NCBI GenBank assembly: GCA_900549625.1
Contig: URPE01000014.1
Location: 1-30,558, forward strand
Length of the DNA: 30,558 nt
Source: an uncultured Mycoplasmatota bacterium
GTDB lineage: Bacteria; Bacillota_I; Bacilli_A; RF39; UBA660
Direction of reading: 5' to 3'
The notes under the pieces are model-generated. The model ran no database searches. It saw only the letters and a program-made list of their open reading frames with translations, and was not told the DNA's origin. A program made the position numbers and the translations under genes. Below are positions 1 through 8,727 of this stretch, piece after piece; the first letter of the stretch is position 1, and every line of letters begins with the position of its first letter.

Positions 1-558
1 ATAACAATATACTAAGTAATATGTAGTTTTAGATAATGTACTATTATCAAAGTCTGCTTGTTCTAATATTATTTTATCTTTATTTTGTAAAGCTTTTGTT
101 CCATATATTTTCTCTGGTGCACCATTTAAGACTACACTATCTTCTTTGTAGTATTGCTTTGTGGTATCACCACTAATAGTACTATTACCTTCTTTAATAG
201 TAACGTTGTTAGTAGTTGGATCAGTTGATTTATAAAGCGTTATTTCAACGTCACTTCCAAAAGATTCATCAAGTATTCCTTTTAAATCTATTTCATAGAT
301 GCCTTTACCTGATGCACTATTCTTTTCAATAGTAAAAGTTTGGATACCACATTCACCTGGTAATAAGTCACCACTTGTGTAGACTTTTGTCCCTTCCCAC
401 TTAATGTTACCTAAATCTTCTGTTACGATATTTAAGTTTTTATCATTACCTGTTGTTTTTGTTACTGTAGCAAAGTACGCGTAACTAGCACCAACAGTTG
501 CTATAATAGCTAATAACAAAATTACTACAGCTATTATTATTGTTTTCTTATCTTTCAT
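1..558 (-). CDS. Partial secreted or membrane-anchored protein (N-terminal 186 residues)
   Basis: The reading frame opens at an ATG (556-558) and is still open at the left edge, so only the N-terminus is seen. Residues 1-6 are basic and are followed by a strongly hydrophobic stretch (about 7-30) ending in GASYAYF, a signal peptide or N-terminal anchor. The rest is rich in Thr, Ser, Asn, Lys and charged residues, as in an extracellular beta-rich domain. I do not recognise a catalytic motif. The N-terminus resembles TasA/camelysin-type secreted proteins in style, which is a weak analogy only. A good ribosome binding site (AAGAGG) lies 7 bases before the ATG, and a SigA-like promoter sits upstream, so the gene is transcribed independently of the operon to its right. 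Coding is convincing because the frame has no stop over 558 bases and a clean signal sequence. Confidence 0.8.
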   Translation of the reverse strand, partial: MKDKKTIIIAVVILLLAIIATVGASYAYFATVTKTTGNDKNLNIVTEDLGNIKWEGTKVYTSGDLLPGECGIQTFTIEKNSASGKGIYEIDLKGILDESFGSDVEITLYKSTDPTTNNVTIKEGNSTISGDTTKQYYKEDSVVLNGAPEKIYGTKALQNKDKIILEQADFDNSTLSKTTYYLVYCY

Positions 559-572
559 ATTTAACCTCTTTT

Positions 573-601
573 CTACAATAAAATTGTAGCATTAAATTAT
601 A
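573..601 (-). promoter_or_regulatory. Promoter -10 and leader hairpin of the left-edge gene
   Basis: On the minus strand a TATAAT box lies at 596-601. No perfect -35 is present; GGTTGA lies 17 bases upstream of it. Between promoter and start, a perfect 7-bp inverted repeat CTACAAT-TTT-ATTGTAG (573-589) would form a hairpin in the 5' leader, directly before the ribosome binding site. It could affect mRNA stability or initiation; there is no T-run, so it is not a terminator. Confidence 0.5.
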
Positions 602-624
602 CTTTATTCAATCAAAATTCAACC

Positions 625-647
625 AAAAAACTACAGATTTACTGTAG
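625..647 (-). terminator. Intrinsic terminator of the rnc-smc-murD operon
   Basis: On the minus strand CTACAG-TAAAT-CTGTAG is followed by TTTTTT. The stop codon of the 597-residue gene lies in the loop, so coding end and terminator overlap. Confidence 0.7.
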
Positions 648-2432
648 CTTCATAGTTTCGTCTTTTCTTGTACCATCAATATTATATTCATGTTTAAGCC
701 AATGGTAAGTATTTAATAATTCTGGGTTGACTTGAACTAACTTTTCAATTGCCTCATCTACCCTAACTGGCACGGAAAGTTCAAATGTTTTTTTATTTGT
801 TATTATTTCATTATATTCTTTTTCATTTTGCTTTTTATAATAGAAAATAGCATTTTGCATATAAGGAAAATAAATTTCTAATAAATTAATTAGTTCTTCA
901 TTACCCGTTATTCTTGCATCTTTTTCACAATAAGTACCACGATAATTATTAGTATAATATCCTTCTAAAGAGTTCATTAAAATTTCTTCTTTATACATTT
1001 CATATACATTTTCATCAAAATTACTTGTCATCATTGTTTTTTGCTTTAGATGTCTACATTCATGATAAAGAGTGGTAATAATATGTAAGACTTCTGGTTG
1101 TTCATTTAAATTATTTTTCTCAAGTAAATCTTTAATATTATAAACATTTAAAACAATACTTTTACTTTCTTGGTAAGCTCTGCCATAGATATTATTATCT
1201 TCTGTTAAATAAATATAAATTTCTTCACCCATAAATGTTTTAGCAAGGCTTTTTAATGCTCCAAAAACCATCATATAATCAATATCTTTTTTATCATCTT
1301 TAAATACTTTATCAAGTATTTCTATTGACTTTGTAAATGAATAGTTATAATCATTTATCCATTTTGTTTCTTTTTGGATTCGTTTTTTTTCTTCTTCAGT
1401 AAAAATATTTTGTTTTAATTTTTCCTTTAAATTAATCAAAAGAGTTATGGAAAAAGTTTTATCTAAAAGAAACATACAAGTTTTAGAATCAAGATTATTT
1501 AGATCGTAATTTGCAGCCATATAAATTATTTCATCATAATCATTTTTTTCTATATAACTTTTAGCTCTTTCATCATTCATTATGAAATTAAGTAAATAAC
1601 GATTATTTTCTATCATACCTAGTTTACCTAAAAATGTATTAAAAACAATTTTTCTTTCATAAGGGTCTTTTAATACTTTATTAACTATATCTAAAAAAGA
1701 AGATATACCTTGTTTTTCATCGTTTAGTAAATACTCAATAGGACACTTTTTAGTTATTTTAAGTAACGTTTCATAATCAGTTATTTTACCCTCTTTTAAA
1801 GATATCATTAATTCATCATTATTGATATTTTCTTTATTCATAAATTCAGCAGTAAATAAAAATCTATTTAAATAATCATGAATATACTCTAGATCAAGCA
1901 TTTTTTTATTCATTGTGCCCTTTTTAATAATATCTTGCAAATATATATTGTTTTTAATTAGTAAAAACATTTGTTGAATCATATCCACTGGTAACTCAAA
2001 GAAACTAGCATTTAAAGTAATCATCATGCTTCCAGTATAATCTCTTGTAAAATTAAGTTCATCAATAAGTTTGGTAAGTGTAGCATTTTCGGCATACTTT
2101 CTAAAAGAGTAATAATCATTAATTAAAGAAAATAGGCTTTTAACATATTCACTATTAAGATTAGCATCTTTTAAATAGCAATACTGGGTTAACATCATTT
2201 CATAATCATTAAAACTTTTAAAAATTTTGGAAATCAAATAAGGCATTGGTTCAAAGTCATCTGTTAAATCAAGACTTAATAAATACTTAAATATTGTCAT
2301 TACTCCAGGGCCATCTAAACTAATGCTCATACTAGAATAATAGAACTCCTGAAATAATTCTATATTATCATCTAAAGTTTTCTTACTATAATCTTTTTCT
2401 ATTAGTGAAACAAGTTTACTCACCTTATCCAT
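639..2432 (-). CDS. Hypothetical protein with HExxH metallopeptidase-like motif
   Basis: This 597-residue protein has no signal peptide or clear membrane span and I do not recognise it as a named family. The first 380 residues are helical and Leu/Lys/Asp-rich. Near residue 460 there is H-E-C-R-H followed by LKQ, preceded by a strand ending SIVLN, and about 40 residues later CEKDAR. That arrangement (HExxH plus a downstream Glu) is the layout of gluzincin metallopeptidases, with His, His and Glu as the likely zinc ligands. The same layout recurs in the 14697-15497 gene (HELIHAKQ then FERDA), so the two look like distant paralogs. It is the last gene of the rnc-smc-murD transcript, 6 bases after murD. 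The ribosome binding site is weak, which suggests coupled translation. Peptidase activity is inferred, not known. Confidence 0.8.
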   Translation of the reverse strand: MDKVSKLVSLIEKDYSKKTLDDNIELFQEFYYSSMSISLDGPGVMTIFKYLLSLDLTDDFEPMPYLISKIFKSFNDYEMMLTQYCYLKDANLNSEYVKSLFSLINDYYSFRKYAENATLTKLIDELNFTRDYTGSMMITLNASFFELPVDMIQQMFLLIKNNIYLQDIIKKGTMNKKMLDLEYIHDYLNRFLFTAEFMNKENINNDELMISLKEGKITDYETLLKITKKCPIEYLLNDEKQGISSFLDIVNKVLKDPYERKIVFNTFLGKLGMIENNRYLLNFIMNDERAKSYIEKNDYDEIIYMAANYDLNNLDSKTCMFLLDKTFSITLLINLKEKLKQNIFTEEEKKRIQKETKWINDYNYSFTKSIEILDKVFKDDKKDIDYMMVFGALKSLAKTFMGEEIYIYLTEDNNIYGRAYQESKSIVLNVYNIKDLLEKNNLNEQPEVLHIITTLYHECRHLKQKTMMTSNFDENVYEMYKEEILMNSLEGYYTNNYRGTYCEKDARITGNEELINLLEIYFPYMQNAIFYYKKQNEKEYNEIITNKKTFELSVPVRVDEAIEKLVQVNPELLNTYHWLKHEYNIDGTRKDETMKLQ

Positions 2433-2438
2433 AGATTA

Positions 2439-3776
2439 TTATTCTTCACTTTCTAAACTTTTGACAATACTTTTAAACTCATCCCCACGTACTTCAAAAG
2501 AAGGATACATATCCCATGAAGCACAGGCAGGGCTAAGTAAAATGGTATCGTATGCGACAGCCTTAGCATAACTTGCCATAACGGCTTCTTTTAAAGTGTT
2601 ATACGTTTCACACGCAATATGTTCTTGATCACAAAATTTTTTTATTCTTTCTTTTGTTTCACCAATGGCTGCAATAAACTTAACATTATTTAAATATGGC
2701 TTTAAAGGTTCAAAACTATGTCCTCTATCTAAACCACCTAATATTAATATAACTGGTGTTTTGAAAGATGACAAAGCCGTGATAGTTGCTTCACAATTAG
2801 TTGATTTACTATCGTTATAAAAGGCCACATTATAAAAATCCGTTACATATTCTATGCGATGAGGAACACCTTTAAAACTTGATAGAACTCTTCTAATTGC
2901 TTCATCACTCACTCCATACTCTTTAACAGCGCATATCGCGGCCAAAATATTTTCGAGGTTATGATTACCAATTAGTTTTATATCTTTGGTAGCCATAATT
3001 TCATTACCATTATAATATAAGACACCATTTTCATAATAAGCATCACTTTTACTTTGGAGCGAAAAATACTTTTTGATGCCTTTAATATCTTTTGTTAGAT
3101 TTACTGCCTCTTCATTATCCTTGTTAATAATAGCAACATCATACTTACCTTGATTCATAAAGATTTTTTTCTTTGTATTTTTATAAGTTTCATAATCGCC
3201 ATGGAAATCTAAATGAACAGGAAAAATATTAGTTAAAACGGTTACATGACTATTAAATTCCAAGGTGTTTTTTAATTGATGATCACTTACTTCTAAAACA
3301 ACAAAATCACCAGGCTTACAATCTTTTACAAAACTAGCTAGTGGAATACCGATATTTCCACCTACAAATGTTCTTAGATTATCTTTTTTTAGCATTTCAT
3401 AAATTAATGTTGTTGTTGTCGTTTTGCCATTAGAGCCCGTTACACTAATAAGATTTACAGAGTTAGGCAAGTAATGAAAACTTACTTCTAACTCATTTAA
3501 AACAGGAATGCCTAGTGTTTTGGCTTTTTTAATAACTTCAACATCTTCACTAATACCCGGATTTTTTATCACTAAATCAAATGTCTCATCTAATAGCTCT
3601 TCTTGATTACTAGAGCACACAAACGTAACGTTTAATTCGTTTAATACTTTTAAATCACTACCAGACGCTTCTTTCATATCAGTTATTAAAATGGTATTAT
3701 CAGGGGCAACTAACTTTGCTACTTCAAAGCCACTTCTTGCCATACCTAATATAAAAATCTTTTTATTATGTAACAT
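2439..3776 (-). CDS. murD: UDP-N-acetylmuramoylalanine--D-glutamate ligase (MurD)
   Basis: MurD adds D-glutamate to UDP-MurNAc-L-alanine in the cytoplasm, an ATP-dependent step of peptidoglycan precursor synthesis. The 445-residue length is normal. Residues 8-16 form the N-terminal nucleotide-type fold (FILGMARSG), the Mur-ligase P-loop TGSNGKTTT is at 113-121, GGNIG is near 139, the conserved HLDFHG follows near 188, and the C-terminal domain carries YNDSKSTN and ILGGLDRG. The ATG overlaps the end of smc by 11 bases, so the two are co-translated. In many Firmicutes murD sits in the dcw cluster; here it follows rnc-smc instead. The gene shows that this organism makes a wall, which matters because its SMC has a Mollicutes-like length. 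Confidence 0.96.
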   Translation of the reverse strand: MLHNKKIFILGMARSGFEVAKLVAPDNTILITDMKEASGSDLKVLNELNVTFVCSSNQEELLDETFDLVIKNPGISEDVEVIKKAKTLGIPVLNELEVSFHYLPNSVNLISVTGSNGKTTTTTLIYEMLKKDNLRTFVGGNIGIPLASFVKDCKPGDFVVLEVSDHQLKNTLEFNSHVTVLTNIFPVHLDFHGDYETYKNTKKKIFMNQGKYDVAIINKDNEEAVNLTKDIKGIKKYFSLQSKSDAYYENGVLYYNGNEIMATKDIKLIGNHNLENILAAICAVKEYGVSDEAIRRVLSSFKGVPHRIEYVTDFYNVAFYNDSKSTNCEATITALSSFKTPVILILGGLDRGHSFEPLKPYLNNVKFIAAIGETKERIKKFCDQEHIACETYNTLKEAVMASYAKAVAYDTILLSPACASWDMYPSFEVRGDEFKSIVKSLESEE

Positions 3777-6726
3777 TTAAAGAATCACCATCTTCTAATT
3801 TAACTTTAACTATTTTGGATACACCTTGTTCTTGCATAGTTATACCATATAGAGTTTTCGCATATTCCATAGTTCTTTTTTTATGGGTTATTAAAATGAA
3901 TTCACTTTTGTCTTCTTGTTCTTGTAAATATTTACCAAAAGTATCAACGTTTGCTTCATCTAGGGCCGCTTCAACCTCATCTAAAACACAGAAAGGTACA
4001 GGATAAACATTTAAAATAGCAAATAATAGGGATATAGCTGTAAGTGTTTTTTCGCCACCTGATAGTAAAGCAATATGATTAAGTTTTTTACCAGGAGGTT
4101 CAGCAATAATATCAATACCGGTTTCTAATATATTATCTGGGTCAGTAAGTTTTATTTTACCACTGCCACCTTTAAACATTTTCTTAAATATCCGTTCAAA
4201 CTCATCGGAAATTTTTTCATAAGCCTCGGTTAAACGGTTAATCATGATTTCATCCATTTCTTTAATTATTTCTAATAAATCAGCAATAGACGTATCTAAA
4301 TCATTTTTTTGACTTGTTAAAAAGGTATATCTTTCATTAACACGTTCATATTCTTTAATACTACCTATATTAACGTCACCTAAGCGATTCATGGCCTTTC
4401 TTAAGCTACTAACACTTTCTCTTGCAATATCACTAGCAATATCAAGTGTATATTCTCTTTTAGCGTGTTCATACGTCATATGATAAGTTTCATTTAAAAG
4501 ATTTAATAAGTAATCCATTTTTGTATCCATCTTACTAGTCTCAAGTTCATACTCATGGATCTCATTTAATATCTTATGGTATTCACTATTTTTTTCACTT
4601 ATCTCTTTATCTAACGCATTAATCTCACTTGATATATCACTTCTTGTACTTTTTAACTCACTTAACTTATTATTTAAATTTTCTTTAATAATTTCTTTAT
4701 CTTTAATACTATTTAATAAGCTAAGCATTTGTTTTTCAGTATCATTAGTAATGATAGACTGGGCTCCATCTAAACGAATACTTATATTTTCTTCTTCTTT
4801 CTTAATATCATTAACAAGTATTTTCTTTTGACTAATCTTTTCATTTAAAGAAATAATTTCTCTTGTAAGATTTTCATTTATAGTATTATTATCTTCTTGT
4901 TCTTTTAAGAAATCTATATTTTTCTTTTGGAGAATAGTCATATTTTCTTTTACTAATTCTAAGTCTTTTTCTGTTTTTCTTAAATCGCTTTTTAATTTTA
5001 ATGTACTAGTTTGTTTTTTTAAAGAACCACCGGTTAAGGAACCGCCTGTATGCATAATTTCGCCATCAAGAGTTACAACCCGATACCGATACCCCGTACT
5101 TTTACCAATTCTATTCATGGCATCAATATCTTTAGCAACTAAAACATTACCAAGTTGATTTTCAATGATATCCTTATATGTTGGCTCAAATTCCACTAAA
5201 TGACTAGCAACATCAATAAATCCTGTTTCATTCTTTAAGCTATCAATAACACTTTTAGGTACTTCCTTACCTTTAATAACATTTAAAGGGAAAAATGTTG
5301 CCCGACCTAGTCCTTGTTCTTTTAAATATTTAATTGCCTCTTTAGCACAGGATTCATTATCAACAACAATAAAGTTACTAGAAGCCCCCATGGTAACATC
5401 AATAGCATTTAAATAAATATCTTTAGTATTAATAAGTTTACCAATTGTATTATGAATGCCTTTTAGTCTTGGATGGGATAAAACATTTTTCACGGCATAC
5501 GGCACACTGGCATCTTCTAAAATATTATTTTCTAAAATATCCTTTTTATTTTGTAAACTATAAATATCTCTATTCAAACGTTCCATTTCGTTTTTGTGTC
5601 TGTTAAATTTGACATTAAAGATACTTATTTTTTCTTCTATATCCCGTTTTTTATTTTCTAAGTTATTTAAAGTACTAGTAAGGGTAGTAAGTTCACTCTC
5701 TAAAGTTTCTTTCCTTTTTAAAATATTTAGTTTTTCTTCTTGTAGTTTTAAGTATTCGTTATTAACTTTTTCATGGGATACTTCATAACTTTGTCTTTCT
5801 TGAAGCATCATTTTTTCACCATTTAACTTAGCTAACTCTTCATTTACTAAAATTAAATCATTACTATATTTATTAATGTCATCTTCCACATGAATCATAC
5901 GTGTTTTTAATTGTTCCACCAAAGTTATTTCTTTAGTATTTTTTAGTTCACTTTGTTCTTTTTTCTCATTTAAAGAAGCCTTTATCTTATCTATTTCTTC
6001 GTAACGTTTATTTAAATTAGTAATATCATAAGTAGTAAGAGCTATTTCTTTATTTTCTAGATCAGACTTATATTCTAGATATTTTTTAGCAACTTCACTT
6101 TGTTCTTTTAAGGGTATGACTTGCGTTTTTAATTCTTCAATAACAAGTTCTACTTTTTCTAAGTTATCACGTGTTTTTTCTAGTTTTCTTAAACTTTCAT
6201 TTTTTCTAGTACGATATTTTAAAACACCAGCTGCACTTTCTAGGATGTATCTTCTTTCTACAGGTTTTGCATTAACAATAGCCTCAATATTACCTTGACT
6301 AATAATATTAAAAGAATCCATTCCAAGACCACTATCTAAAAAAAGATTAGTAATATCTTTTAATCTTACTTTGGTATTATTAATATAGTATTCATTTTCA
6401 CCTGTATAATATAAAACTCTTTTTACTTCAACTTCGGTAAGACTGGTATTTAAAAACATGGATGTATTATCAAATGTTAAAGAAACCTCTGCTCTTTTAA
6501 AAGGGGCTCTTGTTTCACTACCAGCAAATATAACGTCACTCATAGCTCCACCACCACGTAAACTTTTAACAGATTGTTCACCTAAAACCCATCTTATCGC
6601 ATCAACTATATTACTTTTACCAGAACCATTTGGTCCAACTATCGCTGTTATTGGTGTTTTAAATTCCATTTCCATTTTATCAGCAAAGGATTTAAAACCT
6701 AACGCTCTAATACTTTTTAATTTCAT
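3766..6726 (-). CDS. smc: Chromosome segregation ATPase SMC (short form)
   Basis: SMC forms the ring-shaped condensin with ScpA and ScpB that organises and separates chromosomes. The Walker A loop GPNGSGKSN is at about 31-39, a first coiled coil runs to about 410, the hinge (starting near KGIHNTIG, with GRATFFPL) occupies about 415-530, a second coiled coil follows, and the C-terminal head has the signature LLSGGEKTLTA and Walker B CVLDEVEAALDEAN. All catalytic motifs are intact. The protein is 986 residues, while SMC of Bacillus and most bacteria is about 1,150-1,200; the loss is in the coiled coils, as in Mycoplasma. It starts 2 bases after the rnc stop, and its ribosome binding site (GAGG) lies over the rnc stop codon. 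Confidence 0.96.
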   Translation of the reverse strand: MKLKSIRALGFKSFADKMEMEFKTPITAIVGPNGSGKSNIVDAIRWVLGEQSVKSLRGGGAMSDVIFAGSETRAPFKRAEVSLTFDNTSMFLNTSLTEVEVKRVLYYTGENEYYINNTKVRLKDITNLFLDSGLGMDSFNIISQGNIEAIVNAKPVERRYILESAAGVLKYRTRKNESLRKLEKTRDNLEKVELVIEELKTQVIPLKEQSEVAKKYLEYKSDLENKEIALTTYDITNLNKRYEEIDKIKASLNEKKEQSELKNTKEITLVEQLKTRMIHVEDDINKYSNDLILVNEELAKLNGEKMMLQERQSYEVSHEKVNNEYLKLQEEKLNILKRKETLESELTTLTSTLNNLENKKRDIEEKISIFNVKFNRHKNEMERLNRDIYSLQNKKDILENNILEDASVPYAVKNVLSHPRLKGIHNTIGKLINTKDIYLNAIDVTMGASSNFIVVDNESCAKEAIKYLKEQGLGRATFFPLNVIKGKEVPKSVIDSLKNETGFIDVASHLVEFEPTYKDIIENQLGNVLVAKDIDAMNRIGKSTGYRYRVVTLDGEIMHTGGSLTGGSLKKQTSTLKLKSDLRKTEKDLELVKENMTILQKKNIDFLKEQEDNNTINENLTREIISLNEKISQKKILVNDIKKEEENISIRLDGAQSIITNDTEKQMLSLLNSIKDKEIIKENLNNKLSELKSTRSDISSEINALDKEISEKNSEYHKILNEIHEYELETSKMDTKMDYLLNLLNETYHMTYEHAKREYTLDIASDIARESVSSLRKAMNRLGDVNIGSIKEYERVNERYTFLTSQKNDLDTSIADLLEIIKEMDEIMINRLTEAYEKISDEFERIFKKMFKGGSGKIKLTDPDNILETGIDIIAEPPGKKLNHIALLSGGEKTLTAISLLFAILNVYPVPFCVLDEVEAALDEANVDTFGKYLQEQEDKSEFILITHKKRTMEYAKTLYGITMQEQGVSKIVKVKLEDGDSLNVT

Positions 6727-6728
6727 AA

Positions 6729-7385
6729 TTACCTCGCTCTTTTTTGATACGCATCAAATGCGGCTTTTTGTTCCGCTTCCTTTTTACTTTTACCAATACC
6801 AGTACCATAGACAATACCATCAATTGTTACATTAACGGTAAATGTTTTATCATGACTTGGTCCCTCTTCACCCACAACTACGTAAGAAAGGCTTTCTTTA
6901 TCTGTTTGGACTAATTCTTGTAAAAGGGATTTGTAATCGCCTAAAAATGACACACCTTTTTTAATATAAGGAATGATTATTTCTTCCGCATACTTTTTAG
7001 CTACTGCAAAACCACAGTCTAAATATATTGACCCTAAAGTACTTTCAAATACATCAGCAATAATCGTGTCATTTATATTGTTTTGTTGGCCATGACCAAC
7101 TCGAATATATTTATTTAAACCTATTTCTTTACTATATGTTGCAAGAGCATGTTCACATACAAAACTCGCTCTTTTCTTACTCATCTCGCCTTCTTTTAAA
7201 TTAGTGTTTAAATAAAAATATTCACTTGTTACTAACTCTAAAACAGCATCACCTAAAAATTCAAGACGCTCATAATCAACGGCCTTATGTTCATTAGCAT
7301 AAGATGAATGAGTAAAAGCCATAGTCATACGATCTCTATTTTTAATCGTAATACCTCTTTTTAAAAAAAATTCTTCAAAATCCAT
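6729..7385 (-). CDS. rnc: Ribonuclease III
   Basis: RNase III cuts double-stranded RNA in rRNA precursors and in structured mRNAs. The 218-residue protein has the usual two parts: the nuclease domain with the signature ERLEFLGDAVLE (39-50), acidic catalytic residues E42, D46, D111 and E114 (ADVFES), and a C-terminal double-stranded RNA binding domain from about residue 148 (YKSLLQELVQ to KKEAEQKAA). It is the first gene of the operon and is followed by smc, a conserved rnc-smc order in Firmicutes. The ATG has a strong AGGAGG 7 bases upstream and a near-consensus SigA promoter just before that. Confidence 0.97.
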   Translation of the reverse strand: MDFEEFFLKRGITIKNRDRMTMAFTHSSYANEHKAVDYERLEFLGDAVLELVTSEYFYLNTNLKEGEMSKKRASFVCEHALATYSKEIGLNKYIRVGHGQQNNINDTIIADVFESTLGSIYLDCGFAVAKKYAEEIIIPYIKKGVSFLGDYKSLLQELVQTDKESLSYVVVGEEGPSHDKTFTVNVTIDGIVYGTGIGKSKKEAEQKAAFDAYQKRAR

Positions 7386-7402
7386 AGTATCCCTCCTAGA
7401 TA

Positions 7403-7431
7403 ATTATACAAAAGAAAGTATTGTTTTACAA
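7403..7431 (-). promoter_or_regulatory. SigA-type promoter of rnc-smc-murD
   Basis: On the minus strand TTGTAA (7426-7431), a 17-base spacer and TATAAT (7403-7408) precede the rnc ribosome binding site and ATG. The -35 box overlaps the -35 box of the divergent yidD promoter. Confidence 0.8.
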
Positions 7432-7453
7432 GCAAACATTTTTGTAGTAGAAT
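7425..7453 (+). promoter_or_regulatory. SigA-type promoter of yidD and the ZnuA-like gene
   Basis: TTTACA (7425-7430), a 17-base spacer and TAGAAT (7448-7453) lie 16 bases before the yidD ATG. The -35 element shares five bases with the rnc -35 element on the other strand, so both promoters probably cannot be bound at once. Confidence 0.75.
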
Positions 7454-7469
7454 ACTCTTAGGGTGAGTT

Positions 7470-7700
7470 ATGAAAAAAGTAATCATATTTTTTATTAATC
7501 TCTATCAAGTAACACCAATGCATGCCCATTACATGTGTCGTTTTACACCAACATGTAGTGAATATATGAAAGAATCTATTAACGAATATGGGGTTTGCAA
7601 AGGAGTTATGCTTGGTTTAAAAAGAATAAAAAGGTGTATCCCTTTTGGTGAATATGGATATGATCCCGTAAGAAAGAAGGAAAATTATGAAAAAAATTAG
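7470..7700 (+). CDS. yidD: Membrane protein insertion efficiency factor YidD
   Basis: YidD is a small membrane-associated protein that assists YidC in inserting inner-membrane proteins. The 76-residue sequence has the diagnostic core CRFTPTCSEY (23-32), the family's conserved GLKRIKRC and the C-terminal GYDPVR. The N-terminal half is hydrophobic and amphipathic. It usually sits beside rpmH-rnpA-yidC; here it stands apart, next to rnc, and its TAG stop overlaps the start of the following lipoprotein gene by 14 bases. The ribosome binding site is GGGTGAG. Confidence 0.95.
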   Translation: MKKVIIFFINLYQVTPMHAHYMCRFTPTCSEYMKESINEYGVCKGVMLGLKRIKRCIPFGEYGYDPVRKKENYEKN

Positions 7701-8544
7701 TAAGATTTTAGTACTTTTTAGTATGGTATGTTTATTAAGTGGTTGTAACAAAACAGAAAATTTAGAGATATATGCTACTTCCTATCCTATTGAATATCTT
7801 GTATCTAGTCTTTATAAAGAACATTCTACTGTTACCTCTATTTACCCAGATGGGACCAATGTAAATGAATATACTTTAACAGATAAACAAAAAGATACTT
7901 ATAGTAAAGGTGATATTTTTGTTTATAATGGTACAACTAATGAAAAACAAATTGCTAAAGACTTGTTTAATACTAATAAAAGATTAAAAGTTATGGACGC
8001 AGCTCTTAGTTTAAAATACACCAATAGAACCGAAGAACTTTGGCTTAGTCCAAGTAATTATTTGATGCTTGCTACTAATATAAGAGATAACTTGATTGAA
8101 CAAATTGGTACTAAATATATTAACGAAGAAATAAATAATAATTATAAAAAGCTAGAAGAAGAGTTATCTATCATGGACGCAACTATAAGAAGTATTGCTA
8201 CTAGTGCTTCTAAAAAAGGTAGAAATACAATTGTTGTTTCATCTAATGTATTTAAATTCTTAGAAAATTATGGTTTTCAAGTAATATCGCTAGAAGATTA
8301 TCAAGCAAATACAACCGGACTTAATAGTTTAAAAAATAATTTTAAGAATGGCACTTATAAATATTTATTAGTAGAAAGCGATGAAAAAACAAATGACGCA
8401 ATTAATGAGATTACCTCGAATGGTGGTAAAAGTATTGTTGTAAATATGATGAATACACTTAGTGAAAATGATAGAAAAAATAATGAAACATATTTTACTT
8501 TAATGAATGATTTTGTAGCTAACTTAAAAACAATTACTAATTAA
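7687..8544 (+). CDS. ZnuA/AdcA-like lipoprotein lacking the metal-binding histidines
   Basis: The protein has a lipoprotein signal ending in LLSGC (Cys20), so it is tethered outside the membrane. The rest follows the fold plan of zinc/manganese ABC substrate-binding proteins: YPIEYLVSSL, IYPDGTNVNEYTLT, GDIFVYNGT, ELWLSPSNY, ENYGFQVISLEDYQ and a C-terminal helix. In that family the metal is held by His residues in GADPHxY, DPHxWLSP and a later His, with a final Asp or Glu. Here these places read NVNEYT, EELWLSP and SSNVFKF: the three His are absent. It therefore probably does not bind zinc in the usual way, and no permease or ATPase gene lies beside it. It overlaps yidD, whose end carries its ribosome binding site (AAGGA). 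A terminator follows directly. Confidence 0.85.
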   Translation: MKKISKILVLFSMVCLLSGCNKTENLEIYATSYPIEYLVSSLYKEHSTVTSIYPDGTNVNEYTLTDKQKDTYSKGDIFVYNGTTNEKQIAKDLFNTNKRLKVMDAALSLKYTNRTEELWLSPSNYLMLATNIRDNLIEQIGTKYINEEINNNYKKLEEELSIMDATIRSIATSASKKGRNTIVVSSNVFKFLENYGFQVISLEDYQANTTGLNSLKNNFKNGTYKYLLVESDEKTNDAINEITSNGGKSIVVNMMNTLSENDRKNNETYFTLMNDFVANLKTITN

Positions 8545-8566
8545 GACCAAAAATGGTCTTTTTTTC
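8543..8566 (+). terminator. Intrinsic terminator after the ZnuA-like gene
   Basis: AAGACCA-AAAA-TGGTCTT is followed by a T-run. It begins inside the stop codon. Confidence 0.85.
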
Positions 8567-8587
8567 ATATTCTTTAAAATTTAGGTC

Positions 8588-8616
8588 TTCCATTTTTCAT
8601 TTTTTTATGCTAAACT
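8588..8616 (+). promoter_or_regulatory. Probable promoter of tRNA-Lys
   Basis: TTCCAT (8588-8593), a 17-base spacer and an extended -10 TGCTAAACT (-10 at 8611-8616) lie 22 bases before the tRNA. The -35 is poor, so this is tentative. Confidence 0.45.
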
Positions 8617-8638
8617 TAGTTAGTAATTGAAAATTATT

Positions 8639-8714
8639 GGGCTGTTAGCTCAGTTGGTAGAGCAACTGACTCTTAATCAGTGGGTCTGGGGTTCGAGCCC
8701 CCAACAGCCCACCA
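8639..8714 (+). tRNA. tRNA-Lys (anticodon CUU)
   Basis: The 76 bases fold as a standard cloverleaf. The acceptor stem is GGGCTGT/ACAGCCC, the D-loop has the AGCTCAGTTGGTAGAGC core, the anticodon stem ACTGA/TCAGT holds loop CTCTTAA with anticodon CTT (reads AAG), and the T-arm is GGGG-TTCGAGC-CCCC. Discriminator A and an encoded CCA end follow. It is a single tRNA gene, not in an array. Confidence 0.97.
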
Positions 8715-8727
8715 TAATTTGATTATT

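Noticed and set aside
6458..6835. 125-codon plus-strand frame across the start of smc and the end of rnc
   Set aside because: It is the antisense of two well-conserved genes, with no ribosome binding site and unlikely composition.
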